This document shows, one piece after another, positions 35,199 through 44,193 of a stretch of DNA of 64,000 nt. Position 1 is the first letter of the stretch. Each line of letters begins with the position of its first letter. The DNA lies in contig CAZJYI010000032.1 in the NCBI GenBank assembly GCA_964550025.1, forward strand, positions 22,800 to 86,799. Direction: 5' to 3'. The notes under the pieces are model-generated. The model had not been told where the DNA came from. It made no database searches and saw nothing but the letters and a program-made list of their open reading frames with translations. The stretch is from CAZJYI01 sp964550025 (GTDB lineage Bacteria; Verrucomicrobiota; Kiritimatiellia; UBA8416; CAYOBW01). The position numbers and the translations under genes were made by a program.

Positions 35199-36836
35199 AT
35201 GAAGGTTGCAGGACTGTATGGTGCGGCATTGTTGCTCATTCTCGCGGGTGTTCCAAATCAGAGTCGTGGACAGGGCGTTCCCGACGGCGGGATGCTGGAT
35301 TCCGACCACGGACTGACTCCAGTGATCTGCCTGGACGGCACGCCCGACCCGATCACGGTCAGCAACAACTCCGCCAGCGCTCTGAGCTACGCTTACATCG
35401 TCACCGACGACATGGGCGGCGTGCTGGCCTATCCGCCAGGAAACACCATCGACCTTGACGGCGCAACTCCCGGCGTGTGCCGCATCTACGGCATCAGCTA
35501 CGAAGGCACGCTCAACGAAACCACCGGCATTCCGGTAACCAGCGTGACCGCCAGCGGCGCCCACGATCTCTCCGACAACTACATCGAGGTCACCCGCACC
35601 GTTCCCGACGGCGGGATGCTCGACTCCGACCGTGGACTGACCCCGGTGATCTGCCTGGACGGTACGCCTGATCCGATTACGGTCAGCAACAACTCCACCA
35701 GCGCGCTGAACTACGCCTACATCGTCACCGACGACATGGGCGGCGTGCTGGCCTATCCGCCCGGCAACGTGATCGACCTCGACGGCGCCACTCCCGGCGT
35801 GTGCCGCATCTACGGCATCAGCTATGAAGGGACGCTCAATGAGACCACCGGCATTCCGGTAACCAACGTCACCGCCAGCGGCTGCCACGACCTCTCCGGC
35901 AACTACGTCGAGGTCACCCGAATCGGAGTGGACGGCGGACAGGTCATGCATGTCGCGGGACACACTGCCATCACGATCTGCCTTGACGCAAATCCCGATC
36001 CGCTCCCGATGACGAATACGAGTGTCTACACTGACATGCCGTACACCTATATCGTGACGGATGACAGCGGGATGGTGTTGGCCTTTCCTCCCGGCGGCAC
36101 GATCGACCTGAACGGGGCGACTCCCGGTGTATGCCGAATCTATGGCATCAGCTATACGGGGGTGCTGGACAGGGCTACCGGTGTGAGTGTCGGAGCGGTC
36201 ACTTCCTCGGTATGCTCGGACCTTTCCGACAACTACGTACGCGTCACCCGTCATGACACCGGGTCGGGGTGCGACACCAACATCAGCTTCGAGGGCACGG
36301 GGCGCCTGTTGCCAAACAATACCATCGCCCTGTCGATCAAGACCATGTATGGCAAGACGTACGTCCTGGAGGCGACCGACAGTCTTCTTGCTCCTGACTG
36401 GCAGCCGGTGCTGAGTGACATCGTCGGGAACGGGGAACTCCAGGATATCGCCGCCCCCGTCGCTCCCGGAGAAGACAGCCGCTTCTACCGCTTCCGGGAG
36501 CAGGAGCCCCTGCATGAGAAAGTGGGAGCGTCGGCGCCCCTGTCGACCCTGGCCCACGATGTCAGTGGAACGTGCACCATCGTGGACAACGACACCATCG
36601 AGATCACGAACTTCAACTATGACGGCGGTGGTATCGACGTGCAAGTCGTCGTGTCGGCTAACGCGAGTTTCGCGCCCTACACGAGCATCTCCCATGACCT
36701 GGTGCGCGGCACGCCGTACAACAACGAGACGCTGACGTTTGACCTGCCTCCCACTGTCTCACTCGACAATGTAAACTACATCAGTATCTGGTGCGTCCCG
36801 TTTGGCGCCAGTTTCGGTGACGGACAATTCAACTGA
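35199..36836 (+). CDS. Exported triple-repeat surface protein
   Basis: 545 residues with signal peptide (MKVAGLYGAALLLILAGVP) and a strong AGGAGGAG ribosome site. Residues about 27-352 are three tandem repeats of about 108 residues, each with PVICLDGTPDPITV or a variant, SYAYIVTDDMGGVLAYPP and DLDGATPGVCRIYGISYEG. The first two copies are nearly identical. Similar CLDGxPDPI repeats occur in large adhesin-like proteins of marine bacteria. The region after about 365 (YGKTYVLEATDSLLAPDWQP, DSRFYRFRE) is the C-terminal module common on exported Kiritimatiellota and Verrucomicrobiota proteins. It follows an ECF sigma/anti-sigma pair, which may control it. Confidence 0.85.
   Translation: MKVAGLYGAALLLILAGVPNQSRGQGVPDGGMLDSDHGLTPVICLDGTPDPITVSNNSASALSYAYIVTDDMGGVLAYPPGNTIDLDGATPGVCRIYGISYEGTLNETTGIPVTSVTASGAHDLSDNYIEVTRTVPDGGMLDSDRGLTPVICLDGTPDPITVSNNSTSALNYAYIVTDDMGGVLAYPPGNVIDLDGATPGVCRIYGISYEGTLNETTGIPVTNVTASGCHDLSGNYVEVTRIGVDGGQVMHVAGHTAITICLDANPDPLPMTNTSVYTDMPYTYIVTDDSGMVLAFPPGGTIDLNGATPGVCRIYGISYTGVLDRATGVSVGAVTSSVCSDLSDNYVRVTRHDTGSGCDTNISFEGTGRLLPNNTIALSIKTMYGKTYVLEATDSLLAPDWQPVLSDIVGNGELQDIAAPVAPGEDSRFYRFREQEPLHEKVGASAPLSTLAHDVSGTCTIVDNDTIEITNFNYDGGGIDVQVVVSANASFAPYTSISHDLVRGTPYNNETLTFDLPPTVSLDNVNYISIWCVPFGASFGDGQFN
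35277..36255 (+). repeat. Three tandem 324-328-bp coding repeats
   Basis: Units begin at 35277, 35601 and 35928. Units 1 and 2 share long runs of identical bases, whereas unit 3 has diverged, so the most recent duplication was of the first two. The repeats keep the reading frame. Confidence 0.9.
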
Positions 36837-36868
36837 GGGTGTGCGGGTATCGTGCCCGCACACCCTTT
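36837..36868 (+). terminator. Rho-independent-type terminator after the repeat protein
   Basis: A perfect 11-bp stem, GGGTGTGCGGG with CCCGCACACCC, has a 7-base loop and is followed by TTT directly after the repeat-protein stop. Confidence 0.8.
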
Positions 36869-36966
36869 CCAAACAGGGGACAGAGCCAATGGTCGAGTGA
36901 TTGCGAACGCTGCGGTATCGGGGCAGGGCGTGGTTGAAACGCAACTGACGGGACAGATGTCCCAAC

Positions 36967-37362
36967 GTGCGAGCCTTTCTTCAAGCTACGACCAACCACC
37001 TCTGCCCCGTTTATCGCGGGACGGGCTTTCTCTCTGACTGGATGCAGGGGCGCGTCCTTGATTCGTCACACGTCGCCGCCATGGAGCCGAAACTGCAGGT
37101 TCGCATCGGTATTCACTCCGGCGAAGTCGTCGCGGGTGTGATTGGAAAGAAGAAGTTCAGCTACGACCTGTGGGGAGACACGGTCAACACGGCCGCCAGG
37201 CTGGAATCCCACGGGGAGAATGGCCGAATCCACTGCAGCAAGCTCACCCGCGATCTCCTAAAAAACCAGTACGAGTTCACGGACAACGGACTGGTCGATC
37301 TCAAAGGGAAAGGCGAGGTTCACACTTACTTCCTGGACGGTGTCCGATCAGAAAAGGCCTGA
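36967..37362 (+). pseudogene. C-terminal fragment of a class III adenylate/guanylate cyclase
   Basis: From about 37082 the frame encodes LQVRIGIHSGEVVAGVIGKK, FSYDLWGDTVNTAARLESHG and VDLKGKGEVHTYFLDGV, the second half of a class III nucleotide cyclase domain. The first half with the metal-binding aspartates, and any upstream sensor domain, are absent; the preceding codons (36967-37080) do not resemble the family. This is a 5'-truncated remnant. It overlaps the 3' end of the fucosidase gene by about 15 bp on the opposite strand. Confidence 0.8.
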
Positions 37363-38754
37363 CAGAACCAGGGATCCGTCTTTGCCGGGCGTGGGTAGAG
37401 CGGACTCAACGTCCAATGTCCCCTCGACCTCAACAACCACCACGCTGTTGATCTCGTCCGGGGCTTCGCGTGGCAGGGACACGACGACATCTGAGTCCTG
37501 TCGGTGGGTCTTCAGGGGTGCCTTGCCGGCGAGCAGGTAGGCCTGCTTGATCTCGTTTTTCAAACCGGGCACCAGCAGCTTCCCGTCCTCGGGCCAGTCG
37601 AAGACATGCAGGTAGAGTGTCGTCCCGTCGGGGGTTGCCTTCCTGGTGCATCGTCCCCACTCCAACTCGCCAAAGGGACTGGCGGCCGTGCCGTAGACGG
37701 ACTCGCCGTTGGTCTTCATCCACCGCCCGATGGCCTTGAGGCGTTCAACCGCCTCGGGCAGGAGGTTCCCGTTGCCGGTCGGACTGACATTGAGCAGGTA
37801 GTTGCCCCCTTTGCCGGCTATGTCCGCCAGGTTCCGAATCAGCCTGGACGTGGACTTGAAATCCCTGTCGGAGCGCTTGTAGCCCCAGCTGCCGCTGATG
37901 GGCATGCAGACTTCCCAGAATTCATCCGGCGGCGCCTGCTTCGGGATGTGGCGTTCAAAGGTCTTGTGGTCGCCCGGGTAGTCCTTTCCCAGGCGGTCAT
38001 TGGTGATGACGCCCGGCTGCAGGTCCGTGCTGGAATGGAGAGCGTCGAACGCCTCCCTGCTCATGTCACGGGGGGTATCCCACCAGAAGATCCCGATAGG
38101 ACCATAGTCCGTAAGCAGTTGCCTGATCTCGGGCGCCGCCTTCTCACGAACGTATTCATCGAAGCTGACGCGTTTGATGCTCTTGTCCCAGTTGTTTCCC
38201 ATGCCGCCCGGGTGGTGCCAGTCCTGGCACTGCGAGTAGTAGAACCCGAAGCGTATCCCCTGCTCCCGGCAGGCCTCGGCCAGCTCCTTCATGATGTCAC
38301 GCTTGAACGGAGTGGCCTCAACGACGTTGTAGGGGCTGGCCTTGGAGTGGAACATCGAGAAGCCGTCATGGTGCTTGGCCGTGATGACCAGGTACTTCAT
38401 GCCGGCTTCCTTCGCCAGTCCCACGAAGGCTTCGGCATCGAAACCCACAGGGTTGAACCGCGCGGCGTACTGCTCATACTCCGCAATCGGGATCTTGCCC
38501 CTGTTCATCATCCACTCGGCACTGTTGGGCAGCTTCCGCCCCTTGTACTCCCCGCCGACAACCGAGTAGATCCCCCAGTGGACAAACATCCCGAAGCGGG
38601 CGGACGTCCACCACTGCATCCGTGCCGCACGCTGCTTCGGCGTCTCCTTCGCTCGCGACCACCCTGACTCCGTTTCCGCGGGCGCCATGACACTGCCCAA
38701 CAGGGCGCACACAAGCCCGCCACACACCAACCCCGCCCTTCTTCTCGCCAGCAT
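37348..38754 (-). CDS. Exported GH29 alpha-L-fucosidase
   Basis: 468 residues from the ATG at 38754, with AAGGGAGGT upstream. The signal peptide is LVCGGLVCALLGSVMAPAE. GH29 signatures are RFGMFVHWGIYSVVGGEY, YLVITAKHHDGFSMFHSK, RFGFYYSQCQDWHHPGG and GGNYLLNVSPTGNG. The likely nucleophile is the aspartate in GIFWWDTP at about residue 226. The enzyme removes terminal alpha-L-fucose; with the surrounding sulfatases, fucoidan-like or mucin-type glycans are plausible substrates. It is likely periplasmic or extracellular. Confidence 0.93.
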   Translation of the reverse strand: MLARRRAGLVCGGLVCALLGSVMAPAETESGWSRAKETPKQRAARMQWWTSARFGMFVHWGIYSVVGGEYKGRKLPNSAEWMMNRGKIPIAEYEQYAARFNPVGFDAEAFVGLAKEAGMKYLVITAKHHDGFSMFHSKASPYNVVEATPFKRDIMKELAEACREQGIRFGFYYSQCQDWHHPGGMGNNWDKSIKRVSFDEYVREKAAPEIRQLLTDYGPIGIFWWDTPRDMSREAFDALHSSTDLQPGVITNDRLGKDYPGDHKTFERHIPKQAPPDEFWEVCMPISGSWGYKRSDRDFKSTSRLIRNLADIAGKGGNYLLNVSPTGNGNLLPEAVERLKAIGRWMKTNGESVYGTAASPFGELEWGRCTRKATPDGTTLYLHVFDWPEDGKLLVPGLKNEIKQAYLLAGKAPLKTHRQDSDVVVSLPREAPDEINSVVVVEVEGTLDVESALPTPGKDGSLVLSGLF

Positions 38755-38794
38755 ATCGAGGACCTCCCTTCCTGGCCTGGTCTATTCATCACGC

Positions 38795-38982
38795 CCCCAC
38801 CGACCTTGCGTCGGTGGAGCGCAGGATTGTGAGATAGGCGTGACACACACAGCCGGTCTCGAGCCCGAGTGGAGCGAGTTCCGTGCGAAGCTCTCTCCTC
38901 GCACATCGCGGGCTCCAGGTAGCTCTCTCACCCCTACCTGTCGCTGCCCATCCGTGGTTTCACCGACGCAAGGCCGGTGGGG
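38795..38982. repeat. 188-bp palindromic element, copy 1
   Basis: Each end is itself a hairpin (CCCCACCGAC...GTCGGTGG at the left, CACCGACGCAAGGCCGGTGG at the right), and the two ends are inverted copies. A central palindrome GAGCCCG...CGGGCTC lies between them. A second copy of nearly the same length lies at 51124-51310. It could be a small non-autonomous mobile element or a structured RNA; it lies between the starts and ends of unrelated genes. Confidence 0.75.
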
Positions 38983-39069
38983 ACCCTTCTCCCATGATTA
39001 CCATGGACGGCATGGAGGCACCCAAGGAAAAAGGGGCGCAAACAGGCTTCCGATGCAGCAACAGACGCG

Positions 39070-42000
39070 CTATTCATTGTCGACGGTAAGCCGGTAAAAC
39101 ATGGAGCCCGCCGCACTCGGCGCTGTGGTGAGCGTGTTCATCGGGGGCGTGGCCGGTATCGATGTGCGCATGCGTCCAAACGTGGAAAGCAGATTGGTGG
39201 TCGTCCACAGGGAGTAGTACTTGCCCGTCGCGCTGAGCCAAGTGATGGCGTGGTCAGGTGAGAACCGCACCGACACAATAGCAAGCACGGATGCTGCGTT
39301 GGTCGGGTTCGTCCCGGCGCGCCACTCGTCGAGGTTGGATGCCCCGTCACCGTCCCAGTCATCCTGCGCATCGCCGTTCGGTTCGTCCGTTCCGCCGAAG
39401 TGCGTCGTCTCCCATTCGTCCGGCATGCCGTCACCGTCGGCGTCGGGGTCGGGGGCGACACCGCCCACGGAGCCTGGGGTTACGTTGGAAGACGAAGTCC
39501 AACTGGCGGGGTCATTGGCATACAGGGCCGTGTCTACCCGCGCCAACGACACGCCCCCCGTGTTGGCCTCCGCGGGCCAGGGTGCTTCGTTGTCGTACTC
39601 GACCAGCTCGTGGAGAATATAGGGGATCTCGCCCGTTCCTGCTTCCGGTTCGCCCGGCCGGGTCACCATCACGTCTTCGCCCGCGTTGTCCAGCTTGCCG
39701 TCGTAGGGCCCCAGAACGGTCACGCCGCCTGAAACCGTGTAGACAGCGGCAAACGCCGCCGCGTTGGTCTCCGTGACGACGACGCAGCTTCCCGGCGCCA
39801 GGTCGGTCCCCTCCGGGAACGTGAACTCTACGGCGCCTTCCAGTCGCCACGTGTTGGTCGGGCGAGCCGCGTCGTACAGCGGCACGTTCGTCGTGGCCGT
39901 GTTGCAGAGCTCGATGAACTCGTACGCATTGCTCTCCGGGTGATACAGCAGCTCCGTAATCACAACCGGTCCCACGCGGGGATAGGCGTTGGACGAACCG
40001 GAGGTCGCCGCGCTCTGCGCCGTGAAGTCGCTGCTTCCATCGCTCTTCACGTGCCGTCCGAAGGTGATATCACGATCAGCCGCTCCGAACGGCATCTCCA
40101 ACCGGTAGCCGGTCAGCTCGCCACCATCGCCGGAGGAAAGGTAGATCGCATCGCCGAGCTCGCTCAGCGCGAAGCCATTGGTGCCGGCCACGCTCGTGCC
40201 GAAGTGATCGTGCTCGGTCAGGACGAGGTATCCGTCCGTTGATATCGACGGCAGTCCGCTGAGCTGCACCTTCGCAAGGTTGTCTTCGTCATCACTCAGG
40301 TACCAGCCGTTGATGCCGATCGCGTTGGTCGAAGTGTTGTGCAGTTCGACCCAATCCCCCGGGTCATCCTGGTCCTGGTGGGTGAGCGCCTCGTTGATCA
40401 CCAGGTCGCCGGGCGCCGGGAAATCGACCGGCCCGCTTCCGGGGGTGCCGCCGGCGTAAGCGCTCGGACGCCAGGCCGTGCTCTCGTTCCACGTGTTCGT
40501 GTCGGCGGAAGCGTCCAGCAGCGTCAGCGAGAAGCCTTCGCCATCGGTGATGTCGTACCAGTTGTCATCGTACGAGAAGCGCTGGATGGTACGCCCCAGG
40601 CCGTCGGTGAGCGTAATGCCCTCGCCGCCGTTGGCCAGCGCCCCGTTGGGGTCGAAGAACCTTCCCCGGTACTCTCCCGCTACACGGGCTGTTTCGCCGG
40701 CTGTGTAGCGCAGGACAAAGGCGTCGTAGTCGCTCACCAGCACCACGTATTCTCCTGCGCCGAGTGTGGCGATGTCGCCGTCGGTGAAGTCAAAGTAGAC
40801 GCCTTCGCTGAATTCGGTGCCGGCGAGGCCAACCGTCTCGGTCCCGGTGTTCCGGATCTCGATGAACTCGAAGTCGGCGCCCGTGTAGTTGGTCCCGACG
40901 CCGTCGGGGACGGTGGCGTTGTACATGATCTCAGTCACGCGCAGGGGCGACGCGGCGTCCAGGACGAACGTGGCTTCCGTGAGCGCACTCCATGTGCTCC
41001 CGCTGCGAACGCGCGCTTTGACCTGCGTGGACTTCGTCAGCGTGAGGGACGAACTGTAGGCGGTGCCGGCCACGCTGCCGCCGATCGCGCGCGGGTCGGA
41101 GCCGTCGGTGGTGTAGTAGATCGTGCTGCTGCCGGAGATGGAGAGCGAGAATCCGGAAGCAATGCTGCCGCCGTGCTGGTTGAACTGTGGGGCGGCGACG
41201 CCCGGGTACCAACCCTTGTTGACAAGTTGGTTCAGGACGATCTGCGAGCGGGTACTCGGCGAAGCGCTGATGTAGTTGTTGAGGATGTTGTTGACGGCGG
41301 TCGTCCAGTCGCCGTCCCGTGTACGTACGGAACCGGCGCTATCGCCCCAGCGCGCCGACTCGGCAACCACCGCTGCATGGATCTCGTCGCGCCGTGCCTC
41401 CATCCTGGACCTCGCGGCCGCCGCCGTCAACACTCCGCCGTTGTAGAAGTTCCTGTGGATGTGGTCGGCGAACTTCAGCTTGTACTCGTCGTTGTTCATC
41501 AGTTGCAGATGCAGCCACCAGGGCGTGAAGTAGTCCTGTTGCGAGAAGCTGCTTGCCAGGTTGTGGTTCACCCGGTCGGTGTTCACTCCGTAGTTCACCT
41601 CCATGGAGTGCTCGTTGTCGTGGTGAATGAACTTGAAACCGTCGGGGTTGACACGGTTGTAGACGCAGTTCAGGTTGCGCGGCTGGCTGCCCGAATGGGG
41701 CGGCCCGATGGGCGAGTCGCGGTTACCCGTGTAGTAGATGCAGAGCATGTAGTCGATGACGTTTTCCACGTCGAGCAGGCGCGTGTAGCTGCTGTTCTCT
41801 GTTCCGTCGGCGTTCATGCCCTGGACGCGGAAGTAGGCGGTGTCCGAGGAAACGCCGGCGCTGATCGCCGACCACAGGTCGTTGTAGGCATCGCGGGTCC
41901 CGTCGGCGGCGTACATGACGCCGGAGTCGCCGTCGGCCTTCACGGCGTCGTAGTCATCGCTGTCGCCGCCATGGTATGACGCGCCGAAGCGCGAATCGGG

Positions 42001-43959
42001 TCGCTCCTCGGTCTGGTATAGCCCCCAGTACATGCCGTTGAGATAGACATGGTAGAATTCCCCGCGCGTGTAGTTCTGCCCCATCTCGCGCTGGGTGTCG
42101 CGGCTGAAGATGTCGTAGAGCCAGGTCGAGTAGGCGGGGTTCATGAATTGCCAGGAGTAGTTCTGTCCCGTGCGCAGGTCGATGCGTTTGTAGCTGTCCG
42201 CCCCCTCGCTGGCGAACAGGTCGTAGTTGAGGCGTGCGGTTCCGTACTCGGATCGGAAGAAGAGACGGAACGAGTGCTTGGGGTTGCGCGTCTGCCGGCT
42301 CACACCGCCGCGGATGCGGATGCCGCCATTGATCTGGAAGCCCTCCGTTCCGTCGGGGTTGATCAGTTCCACCGAGGTCTCGCGTTCCCAGGTGCGCCCG
42401 TCCGACTCGGGGTTGACGTATATGCCGCTGCCGGAATCGAAGAGGTTGTTCGGGTCCGTCACGATGGATATGGAGGGAATCGCTTTCAACGCGCCTTCAA
42501 CCTGGCTGCCATAGGTTCCGCCCTGGGTGATGTCGGTGTCCATTCCATAGTCGAAGCCCTGCCCGTTGACCGAGCTCGGCGGGAAGTAGGGATCCAGGCC
42601 GCTCACACTGGTCCCCTGGGCAATGATGTCGTCAAGGAACAGGTAGGACTGGCAGTCGACGTTGCTCGGCTGGTAGCCCGTCACGAAGGCGGCCGCGCGC
42701 AGGACAGTGGTCTTGTTGATGGTGATGGGAGCCGTGTAGAGCGTGCCGTTGTCCGTGGCCGGGGTTGTTCCGTCCACCGTGTAGTAGATCGCCGCGCCTT
42801 CCGTGGCGCAGGAGATCGAGACAGCGAACGCGTTGGTGAAGAAGCCGCGGTCGACACTGAACTTGGTGTCGCCGACATGGCCGTCCACACCGGTCACATT
42901 CGCAGAACCGGGCGTAGGGGTGTCCAGGAACTTCAAGGAGTTGGTCTGAAAATCACCACCGGCCGTGATGCCGGTCAAAGTGGGCATGATGAAGAGATCC
43001 GGCGGGGGGGCCTGCTTGTCCAGAGCGTGGATCGCCAGCACGTTGTCTCCCGCCTGCAGATACGAAGACGGGTTGGAGAGCGTGAAACCTTCGTACGCGG
43101 TGCCGCCGTGCTCCGCGGTGGCCTGGTCATTGTAGCCCGGCGAGGCCGGTGCGTTCGCGGAGGCGACCTCCGTGCCGTTGATGTATGCGATGAAGCCGTC
43201 ATCGTACTTCATGCGGAGCGTCAGGAGCGAGATGGCGCCTGGGTCGTCCACTTCGAACCCGATGCGGATATAGCAGGTGAACTTCCCCGGAAACATGCCG
43301 CTCACGTCGAGGTTGATCATTGAGGAATACGTCGAGCCACCCATCGCTTCAAAACCGACACCGGTCTGTCCGCTCAACCAACCCGTGTCCGAATAGCCGA
43401 GAGTATTCCATGTGGATGCCGGTTCGGATGTGGGGATCAGCGCCTTCGCGTCCTGCTCCTCCACGATCAGCGTGGCAAAAGCCGACTCCTGCGGGAAGCC
43501 GTAGGACACGTCGTCATATTGCTCCGGGTAGTCCACGAGAGAGTGTTCGATGGTCACGCCGTCCGGGCGGGTGAGGATGACGCTCTCTCCCCCTCCGTTC
43601 AGTCTGAACGTGGTGTGTAGGTAGCCGAGACGGTCCACGTAGCCTGGCGAATCCTGTCCCGACGCGAACACCACCATGTAGCTTTCGGCCGCGATGTTCG
43701 TGGCAGGGAAAGCCCATCGCTGCAAGTCGTTCGTGTCGTCGCTGAGGAACCAGCCCGTCAGATCAACGGTGCTGTCGCCCATGTTGTACAGCTCGATCCA
43801 ATCAGAAGAGCTCCCGTCCCCATCGTCCAGAGTCCCGCTGTTCCGGGCCATGAATTCGCTGATCACGACCTGCGCGCGGCAGCGCTCTGCCGTACCGCCG
43901 CTCATCAGAACCGTGGCGAGAACCGCAAGCAGCCAGGTTTGTCTGCGTTTCCCTATCAT
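39070..43959 (-). CDS. Giant exported CotH / lamin-tail-domain protein
   Basis: About 1629 residues from the ATG at 43959 (AAGGAGG upstream), with signal peptide (WLLAVLATVLMSGGTAE). Domains in order: lamin-tail domain (SDWIELYNMGDSTVDLTGWF) at about 30-140; a chitobiase-C-like domain (AIYYTVDGTTPAT) at about 370-440; a CotH kinase-like domain at about 495-840 with RIRGGVSRQTRNPKHSFRL and YLNGMYWGLYQTEERPD; a second chitobiase-C-like domain (IYYTTDGSDP); three more lamin-tail domains; calcium-binding-type DADGDGMPDEWE at about 1500; and a C-terminal YYSLWTTTNLL...FYRLTV module. CotH-fold proteins can phosphorylate proteins or serve as surface binders; here adhesion to an extracellular substrate seems likely. 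The upstream region carries the palindrome at 44080. Confidence 0.88.
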   Translation of the reverse strand: MIGKRRQTWLLAVLATVLMSGGTAERCRAQVVISEFMARNSGTLDDGDGSSSDWIELYNMGDSTVDLTGWFLSDDTNDLQRWAFPATNIAAESYMVVFASGQDSPGYVDRLGYLHTTFRLNGGGESVILTRPDGVTIEHSLVDYPEQYDDVSYGFPQESAFATLIVEEQDAKALIPTSEPASTWNTLGYSDTGWLSGQTGVGFEAMGGSTYSSMINLDVSGMFPGKFTCYIRIGFEVDDPGAISLLTLRMKYDDGFIAYINGTEVASANAPASPGYNDQATAEHGGTAYEGFTLSNPSSYLQAGDNVLAIHALDKQAPPPDLFIMPTLTGITAGGDFQTNSLKFLDTPTPGSANVTGVDGHVGDTKFSVDRGFFTNAFAVSISCATEGAAIYYTVDGTTPATDNGTLYTAPITINKTTVLRAAAFVTGYQPSNVDCQSYLFLDDIIAQGTSVSGLDPYFPPSSVNGQGFDYGMDTDITQGGTYGSQVEGALKAIPSISIVTDPNNLFDSGSGIYVNPESDGRTWERETSVELINPDGTEGFQINGGIRIRGGVSRQTRNPKHSFRLFFRSEYGTARLNYDLFASEGADSYKRIDLRTGQNYSWQFMNPAYSTWLYDIFSRDTQREMGQNYTRGEFYHVYLNGMYWGLYQTEERPDSRFGASYHGGDSDDYDAVKADGDSGVMYAADGTRDAYNDLWSAISAGVSSDTAYFRVQGMNADGTENSSYTRLLDVENVIDYMLCIYYTGNRDSPIGPPHSGSQPRNLNCVYNRVNPDGFKFIHHDNEHSMEVNYGVNTDRVNHNLASSFSQQDYFTPWWLHLQLMNNDEYKLKFADHIHRNFYNGGVLTAAAARSRMEARRDEIHAAVVAESARWGDSAGSVRTRDGDWTTAVNNILNNYISASPSTRSQIVLNQLVNKGWYPGVAAPQFNQHGGSIASGFSLSISGSSTIYYTTDGSDPRAIGGSVAGTAYSSSLTLTKSTQVKARVRSGSTWSALTEATFVLDAASPLRVTEIMYNATVPDGVGTNYTGADFEFIEIRNTGTETVGLAGTEFSEGVYFDFTDGDIATLGAGEYVVLVSDYDAFVLRYTAGETARVAGEYRGRFFDPNGALANGGEGITLTDGLGRTIQRFSYDDNWYDITDGEGFSLTLLDASADTNTWNESTAWRPSAYAGGTPGSGPVDFPAPGDLVINEALTHQDQDDPGDWVELHNTSTNAIGINGWYLSDDEDNLAKVQLSGLPSISTDGYLVLTEHDHFGTSVAGTNGFALSELGDAIYLSSGDGGELTGYRLEMPFGAADRDITFGRHVKSDGSSDFTAQSAATSGSSNAYPRVGPVVITELLYHPESNAYEFIELCNTATTNVPLYDAARPTNTWRLEGAVEFTFPEGTDLAPGSCVVVTETNAAAFAAVYTVSGGVTVLGPYDGKLDNAGEDVMVTRPGEPEAGTGEIPYILHELVEYDNEAPWPAEANTGGVSLARVDTALYANDPASWTSSSNVTPGSVGGVAPDPDADGDGMPDEWETTHFGGTDEPNGDAQDDWDGDGASNLDEWRAGTNPTNAASVLAIVSVRFSPDHAITWLSATGKYYSLWTTTNLLSTFGRMRTSIPATPPMNTLTTAPSAAGSMFYRLTVDNE

Positions 43960-44079
43960 CAATCCGGCCTCCTTCTCATTTGCTCCGATCTCTTTTGCCT
44001 CGGAGGATGGCCTGCTCCTTGTCTTACCAGAACCTAACACATCAGACCCGACCCAGATGACACAAATAGGCGCGCGAGG

Positions 44080-44095
44080 ATGACAGGATTGTCAT
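44080..44095. promoter_or_regulatory. Palindrome ATGACA-GGAT-TGTCAT
   Basis: Perfect 6-bp arms with a 4-base spacer. A close relative (ATGACAG-AA-CTGTCAT) lies at 45574-45589 on the other side of the methyltransferase gene. It may be an operator, or one end of an inserted cassette. Confidence 0.6.
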
Positions 44096-44157
44096 GAAGT
44101 AGAAGACCGCCCCGATAACATGGGTAACGGGTGGTGTTGGCTTCTGAAGATTGACGG

Positions 44158-44186
44158 TTGACACAAGACGTCTGGACGTCTAGCGT
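44158..44186 (+). promoter_or_regulatory. Candidate methyltransferase promoter with internal dyad
   Basis: TTGACA (44158-44163) is a consensus -35. The dyad AGACGT-CTGG-ACGTCT (44166-44181) fills the spacer, and a weak -10 (TAGCGT, 44181-44186) follows 17 bp later. The start at 44194 is only a few bases further on. A dyad between -35 and -10 is a classical repressor position; methyltransferase genes often have such control. Confidence 0.5.
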
Positions 44187-44193
44187 TGTGAGC

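Noticed and set aside
40339..41979. Long plus-strand open frame opposite the CotH/LTD gene
   Set aside because: It is the mirror of a GC-rich gene with clear domains; the product is Val/Arg/Gly-rich with no recognisable fold or ribosome site.
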